Shown piece after piece: positions 6,007 through 9,200 of a stretch of DNA of 9,200 nt (its first letter is position 1; each line of letters begins with the position of its first letter). Position numbers and translations under genes: made by a program. Origin of the DNA: Bacteroidetes bacterium UBA7368 (GTDB taxonomy: Bacteria; Bacteroidota; Rhodothermia; Rhodothermales; UBA10348); the NCBI GenBank assembly GCA_002469915.1, contig DKOG01000160.1, forward strand, positions 1 through 9,200, written 5' to 3'. Below the pieces are notes generated by a model, which saw only the letters and a list, made by a program, of their open reading frames with translations, did not search any database and had not been told where the DNA came from.

Positions 6007-7155
6007 ATGCGTTCCTCAGTGTTTCAAATAGCGAATTCCCTAACTGTCTCCAGACTGGTAGCATATCTCAAGCTGTCGGATTGGATGGTAGCGGATACAG
6101 TGAACCGTGATTGGGATGTGTTTGTTCAAGCGAACACAAGTGGCGAGGAAGGTGTCGAAATTGCTCTTCCCAAAGCAGAGCGTGCCTCGGGGATGAACCA
6201 GTATGTTGCTGCTGCATTGAGGACACTTGCAGCCTCTCGAAACGAAGAGATTAAGAAAGTAGAATCTCGGATCAGATTCGTAGGTCAAGATCTCATCTAC
6301 ATTCGTAATCTGGATACAGATGCAACCAACTCGGTCCCATTGGATCTTGCTTCAATTCAGATTCCAAAATTAAAAAAACTGGTTGGATATGCTGCTTCCG
6401 CTGAAAAAGAAGCACGTCCCCATTATGATCAACTTCTCTCACTTGGTAAGACATTTGTTAAAGATTTTCGATTCGGACAGACATTTGAAGGGAGTCTGGG
6501 ATATACCATAGAATCGAGACCGCTTGGTGAATCGATAACATCCTTTAGCATGTTTGAGGAAGAGGAAGAAGGGACAATTACAATTCTTCCCCCGGAAAGA
6601 AGAGTAGTCGAGCGAATTCTAAGGGGAGTCCACATTGCAGATCAAGCGTTTGAGGCTGGAGATGTGGGAGCCATCGTGGACAACTTTGAGTCCGGCCTTA
6701 ATTCAAACATGTGTGAGGCTATCTCATCACTTTCCAACATGGGTAGCATGAGATTGGGTGTTTCAGTTCAATGGTCGCCCAAAGCAGAGGCTTCAGAAGA
6801 CCTCTCGGAAAAAGAAGTTGAGGTGCACAATGGGCACGTCCAAATGTTAAACGTCGCAGCAGAGGAACTACGCCGAACGCAATCACGCTTGGTGGAGGTT
6901 ATAGGGCACGTGGTTGGACTCACTTCGGCTGAAAACCCGATGACACAGGGTAGAAGTCCCAAAACTGCGATTATTAGATGGGAAAACCGTCCTGATGGTA
7001 GACCCGTTAAGATTGCCGTTAATCTGCCACCGGAACAGTATCAGGTTGCAACCAATGCCCATGCTCGATGGACTAAGGTCCGGTTTGAGGGTACAGTGCA
7101 AAAAATGGGTATTCATTGGATTGCAAATGATGTTTCCAATTTCAGTTCGAACTGA
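6007..7155 (+). CDS. Uncharacterised partner protein of the DUF4365-like nuclease
   Basis: This 382-residue protein belongs to no family I can name. The ATG at 6007 lies 2 bp after the upstream stop; a TTG at 6001, overlapping that stop as TTGA and preceded by GGGG, is an alternative, and both imply coupling. Residues about 15-85 (SRLVAYLKLSDWMV, VEIALPK, YVAAALRTLAASRNEEIKK) look like a compact alpha/beta module. The middle has an acidic run FEEEEEGTITILPPERR and then a long helical stretch to about 300. The C-terminus from about 295 (VEVIGHVVGLTSAEN, TAIIRWENRPDGRPVKIAVN, KVRFEGTVQKMG) alternates beta-strands in a way that suggests a small barrel such as an OB-fold, which would be compatible with nucleic-acid or ligand binding. 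It has no membrane segments, signal peptide, P-loop or evident catalytic motif. Regulator, sensor or inhibitor of the nuclease are all possible. Confidence 0.75.
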   Translation: MRSSVFQIANSLTVSRLVAYLKLSDWMVADTVNRDWDVFVQANTSGEEGVEIALPKAERASGMNQYVAAALRTLAASRNEEIKKVESRIRFVGQDLIYIRNLDTDATNSVPLDLASIQIPKLKKLVGYAASAEKEARPHYDQLLSLGKTFVKDFRFGQTFEGSLGYTIESRPLGESITSFSMFEEEEEGTITILPPERRVVERILRGVHIADQAFEAGDVGAIVDNFESGLNSNMCEAISSLSNMGSMRLGVSVQWSPKAEASEDLSEKEVEVHNGHVQMLNVAAEELRRTQSRLVEVIGHVVGLTSAENPMTQGRSPKTAIIRWENRPDGRPVKIAVNLPPEQYQVATNAHARWTKVRFEGTVQKMGIHWIANDVSNFSSN

Positions 7156-7169
7156 GTATTTTGGTCGAA

Positions 7170-7190
7170 ATGTTGTACCCATGTTGTACC
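7170..7190. repeat. Tandem 11-bp repeat between the accessory segment and the tRNA terminator
   Basis: ATGTTGTACC occurs at 7170-7179 and again at 7181-7190, in direct tandem with an 11-bp period. It lies just past the last accessory gene and abuts the tRNA terminator. It may mark the right end of the element or be a recombinase or protein-binding site. No further copy was found at the left side. Confidence 0.4.
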
Positions 7191-7233
7191 AATAAAACAA
7201 AACCCCATGCAGGTCAATGACTTACATGGGGTT
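7190..7233 (-). terminator. Intrinsic terminator of the tRNA gene
   Basis: AACCCCATG (7201-7209) pairs perfectly with CATGGGGTT (7225-7233), and GGTC/GACT inside the loop can add a short inner stem. On the minus strand the stem is followed immediately by TTGTTTTATT, so with the end of the stem there is a T-rich tract. It begins 5 nt after the tRNA 3' end. The opposite strand has no T-tract, so it would not efficiently stop plus-strand transcription coming from the 382-residue protein gene. Confidence 0.8.
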
Positions 7234-7237
7234 GAGG

Positions 7238-7310
7238 TGGGCCCGGCAGGACTTGAACCTGCGACCTATCGATTATGAGTCGACAGCTCTGACCACTGAG
7301 CTACGGGCCC
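7238..7310 (-). tRNA. tRNA with anticodon CAT, probably tRNA-Ile2 (lysidine type), otherwise tRNA-Met
   Basis: The minus strand folds as a complete 73-nt cloverleaf. The acceptor stem is GGGCCCG/CGGGCCC with discriminator A, the D-stem GCTC/GAGC, the anticodon stem GTCGA/TCGAT with loop CTCATAA (anticodon CAT), and the T-arm contains GGTTCAAGTCC. CCA is not encoded (CCT follows), so it must be added after transcription. CAT can be elongator Met, initiator Met or Ile2. The paired first base (G1-C72) excludes a bacterial initiator. The body (AGTGGTCAGAGC, CGACTCATAATCG, AGGTCGC..GGTTCAAGTCC) resembles the E. coli AUA-reading tRNA-Ile2 more than its tRNA-Met, so I favour Ile2 modified to lysidine by TilS. 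It carries its own promoter and terminator. Confidence 0.93.
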
Positions 7311-7351
7311 AAAACAACGCGTTCACCGGAAAGCGAGCACGGGATTGGGCG

Positions 7352-7384
7352 CAAAGATACGCACTTGTGATAAACTCGTTCAAA
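7352..7384 (-). promoter_or_regulatory. Bacteroidota-type promoter of the tRNA gene
   Basis: On the minus strand TTTG (7384-7381) is followed after 21 bp by TATCTTTG (7359-7352). This is an exact match to the Bacteroidota primary-sigma consensus TTTG / TAnnTTTG with accepted spacing. Transcription would start near 7345, about 35 nt before the tRNA. It is the best taxonomic signal in the window. Confidence 0.75.
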
Positions 7385-7533
7385 AGGGATACAGAGAATC
7401 TGATGCGAAATCTCTCTTAGGCATCATTGATCGCCCCAATGGGGCTGGTAAGTACTTGGTTCAGGCTGGTCGGATAGCTATGCAGCACACGGGGTTGCGG
7501 GTTGCGCCTTGGGTACCGATATGATAGAGTACT

Positions 7534-7548
7534 TGAATTAATAATTCA
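7534..7548. promoter_or_regulatory. AT-rich 15-bp palindrome, candidate Lrp/AsnC autoregulatory site
   Basis: TGAATTA-A-TAATTCA is a perfect 15-bp palindrome 67 bp before the Lrp-family start codon at 7616, followed by an AT-rich stretch through about 7567. Lrp-family regulators bind AT-rich 15-bp palindromes and often control their own genes, so this is a good candidate site. Binding is inferred. Confidence 0.45.
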
Positions 7549-7615
7549 TTTTTAATAAATCTTGATCGATAAAAAAGGCAAACTTATATTATCACCTAAA
7601 TTATTTAAGGCACGG

Positions 7616-8095
7616 ATGAATCGAATTGATGACATTGATGTGCGCATTCTGCAGCTTCTGCAGGAAAGAGGCCGCATAAAGAGAAATGAAATCGCTGAAG
7701 ATGTGGGACTGTCTGTGCCCTCAGTCAGCGAAAGGATGAAGAAGCTTCAAGAACGCGGCGTTATTGACGGATATCATGCTGTGGTCAATCCCCGGATAAC
7801 GGGATATGACATCTCGGCATTTATTCGCGTAATGGTCGACGGTTCGAAGCATTACGACACGTTTGTGAAACGCGCCAGCCAGATGGAGCAGGTTCAGGAA
7901 GTGCACTCGATCACGGGAGAAGGTTCACATATTCTCCGGGTCCTGATCAGTAATACTTCCGGGCTCGAAAAAATGCTTTCGACTATTCAGGGATGGCCGG
8001 GCGTACATGGCACATCAACTTCAATCGTTTTATCCAGCTACAAAGACACTCGAAGCGTTCCGGTTCAACCCATGATTTTGGAATCGACCGACTGA
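7616..8095 (+). CDS. Lrp/AsnC-family transcriptional regulator
   Basis: This 159-residue protein has the two-domain plan and usual length of feast/famine regulators. Residues 4-50 are the N-terminal winged HTH (DIDVRILQLLQERGRIKRNE, IAEDVGLSVPSVSERMKKLQ, RGVIDGYHAVVNP). Residues about 65-142 are the RAM ligand-binding domain, including the glycine loop HSITGEGSHILRV that binds an amino-acid effector in the family. The start at 7616 follows AAGG by about 6 bases and matches the typical first residues before the HTH; an in-frame TTG at 7562 would add an atypical 18-residue basic extension. It is followed after 40 bp by type III glutamine synthetase on the same strand, so control of nitrogen assimilation in response to an amino acid is a reasonable inference. 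The effector is not identifiable. Confidence 0.92.
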   Translation: MNRIDDIDVRILQLLQERGRIKRNEIAEDVGLSVPSVSERMKKLQERGVIDGYHAVVNPRITGYDISAFIRVMVDGSKHYDTFVKRASQMEQVQEVHSITGEGSHILRVLISNTSGLEKMLSTIQGWPGVHGTSTSIVLSSYKDTRSVPVQPMILESTD

Positions 8096-8135
8096 ACGTA
8101 AATAAGTACACCACACCAACACCTCATATACACCA

Positions 8136-9200
8136 ATGAGTCGCCACGAGTCAGACTACAATCTGGTAGCAGCTACTAAATTTTCCCCAAATGGAAGCGG
8201 CAAAAAAGCCGGTCCAATGGATATCGAGCGCATTTTCGGAGAGAATGCTTTCGGAATGGAAGAGATGGAAAACCGTCTTCCAAAGGAGATCTACAAAAGC
8301 TTGCGAGCCACTATAGATAAAGGGCACACGTTAGATCCTACCATTGCGGACGTCGTGGCTTTGGCCATGAAGGAGTGGGCTGTGGAGCGCGGTGCTACGC
8401 ATTTCACTCACTGGTTTCAGCCCCTGACCGGATCTACCGCTGAAAAGCATGATTCGTTCATCACTCCTAATAAGGGTGGCGGAGCGATTGCTCGCTTTTC
8501 AGGTAAGGAGTTGATTCAAGGCGAGCCCGATGCTTCCAGTTTTCCAAGTGGAGGTCTTCGCGCGACTTTTGAAGCTCGTGGATATACGATTTGGGACCCA
8601 ACATCTCCAGCCTTCATTGTTGAGAATGCGAACGGCTCCTACTTGGCAATCCCGACGGCCTTTGCTTCTTGGAGTGGAGAAGCACTAGATGCCAAAACGC
8701 CGTTACTGCGCTCTATGGAGGCGATCAACAAGCAGGCTCTTCGTGCCCTTGAGCTATTTGGTCATCAGGGAATAACCAAAGTGGCTTCGACAGTGGGTGT
8801 GGAGCAAGAGTATTTTTTGATCGATGAACAATATTACTTCCGTCGTCCAGATCTCATGATTACGGGACGTACACTCGTAGGCGCGAAGCCGCCACGTGGG
8901 CAGGAATTGGATGACCATTACTTCGGTTCTATCCCGGATCGTGTGTTGAGCTGCATGCTCGAAACAGAAAAAGAACTTTATCGCCTTGGTATTCCGGTTA
9001 AGACACGCCACAATGAGGTCGCTCCGAGCCAGTATGAGCTGGCTCCTCTATATGAGAATACTAACATTGCGTGCGATCATCAGCAGTTGATCATGATTAC
9101 GTTGCAGCGTATTGCTCGTAACTACGGAATGGTGTGTTTGCTTCATGAAAAGCCGTTCAAAGGTGTTAACGGAAGCGGAAAGCACAACAACTGGTCACTG
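8136..9200 (+). CDS. glnN: Glutamine synthetase type III, N-terminal half (runs off the window)
   Basis: It makes glutamine from glutamate, ammonia and ATP in the cytoplasm, the entry step of nitrogen assimilation. The 355 residues present contain GSIII landmarks in order: RIFGENAFG (33-40), [20 protein letters not shown] with KHDSF following (84-108), [20 protein letters not shown] (135-154), the metal-binding [10 protein letters not shown] (221-230; E223 and E225), [14 protein letters not shown] (291-304) and [13 protein letters not shown] (343-355), where the window ends. GSIII proteins are roughly 700 residues, so about half is missing to the right. It is clearly type III rather than type I. 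The ATG at 8136 has no obvious Shine-Dalgarno sequence, which is common in Bacteroidota. It lies 40 bp after the Lrp-family gene and is probably co-transcribed with it. Confidence 0.96.
   Translation, partial: MSRHESDYNLVAATKFSPNGSGKKAGPMDIERIFGENAFGMEEMENRLPKEIYKSLRATIDKGHTLDPTIADVVALAMKEWAVERGATHFTHWFQPLTGSTAEKHDSFITPNKGGGAIARFSGKELIQGEPDASSFPSGGLRATFEARGYTIWDPTSPAFIVENANGSYLAIPTAFASWSGEALDAKTPLLRSMEAINKQALRALELFGHQGITKVASTVGVEQEYFLIDEQYYFRRPDLMITGRTLVGAKPPRGQELDDHYFGSIPDRVLSCMLETEKELYRLGIPVKTRHNEVAPSQYELAPLYENTNIACDHQQLIMITLQRIARNYGMVCLLHEKPFKGVNGSGKHNNWSL

Larger units (their letters stand above)
2641..7192. mobile_element. Putative cryptic mobile element or satellite (Rep, divergent repressor, cargo)
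   Basis: The segment between the efflux operon and the tRNA has the layout of a small temperate element. A minus-strand arm carries an HTH protein and a gene II/X-like replication initiator, and a divergent plus-strand arm carries an XRE-type repressor followed by two cargo genes. It lies next to the 3' end of a tRNA gene, a common insertion site. No integrase, transposase, coat, Zot-like ATPase or secretin is visible. I looked for a duplicated tRNA 3' end near 2480-3100 and found none, so the boundaries given are simply those of the accessory genes. Filamentous-phage-like elements can lack their own integrase and use host XerCD; no clear dif-like site was recognised. Confidence 0.45.
7311..7615. 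other. Intergenic region between the tRNA and the Lrp gene
   Basis: No convincing gene lies in these 305 bp. The tRNA promoter occupies 7352-7384. A short hairpin GCCCC-AAT-GGGGC is at 7433-7445. A near-tandem GGGTTGC repeat lies around 7490-7505, and the AT-rich palindrome and leader of the Lrp gene occupy 7534-7615. An open frame crossing the tRNA on the plus strand is an artefact of the tRNA's antisense. Confidence 0.7.

Noticed and set aside
7217..7420. Plus-strand ORF containing a DLNLRPIDYESTALTTELRA-type peptide
   Set aside because: This peptide is the well-known translation of the antisense strand of a tRNA gene, not a protein.
1..9200. CRISPR array, insertion sequence or transposase
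   Set aside because: No regularly spaced repeats and no transposase-like reading frame were seen on either strand.

Overview
The window looks like a chromosomal segment from a Bacteroidota-type bacterium, most plausibly from the Bacteroidota/Balneolota/Rhodothermota group. Two things support this. The tRNA gene has an upstream match to the Bacteroidota sigma-factor promoter (TTTG, 21 bp, TATCTTTG). A type III glutamine synthetase, common in that group, sits at the right end. Some genes nevertheless have clear Shine-Dalgarno sequences (for example GGAGG before the efflux adaptor). The exact genus cannot be read from this sequence.

Region by region. (1) Positions 1-2478, minus strand: a heavy-metal-type RND efflux cluster, read right to left. 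It holds a small secreted Cys/His-rich protein of unknown function (2020-2478), a TolC/CusC-like outer-membrane factor (546-1904) and the N-terminal 184 codons of a CusB/CzcB-like lipoprotein adaptor (553 to the window edge). The inner-membrane pump is presumably just beyond the left edge. (2) About 2566-7192: an accessory segment that looks like a small cryptic mobile element. Its minus-strand arm holds a helix-turn-helix (excisionase-type) protein, a gene II/X-like replication initiator, an overlapping unknown ORF that could be the rest of the initiator, and another unknown ORF. Its plus-strand arm starts with a divergent XRE-type repressor that also carries a ribbon-helix-helix tail. Next come a DUF4365-like PD-(D/E)xK nuclease-type protein and a coupled unknown 382-residue protein. 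No recombinase, coat or morphogenesis gene is visible, so the element is either a remnant, a satellite, or dependent on host functions. (3) 7190-7385, minus strand: a tRNA gene with anticodon CAT, with its own terminator and promoter; its body resembles the lysidine-modified tRNA-Ile2. (4) 7534 to the end, plus strand: an Lrp/AsnC-family regulator followed 40 bp later by type III glutamine synthetase (GlnN, first 355 codons only), a nitrogen-assimilation pair.

The most interesting part is the two-gene unit at 5498-7155. A predicted nuclease-fold protein is translationally linked to a large uncharacterised partner, sits behind a phage-like repressor, and lies in a variable segment beside a tRNA. 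This is the position where anti-phage or element-maintenance cargo is often found. A defence role is an inference from domain and context, not something shown by the sequence.
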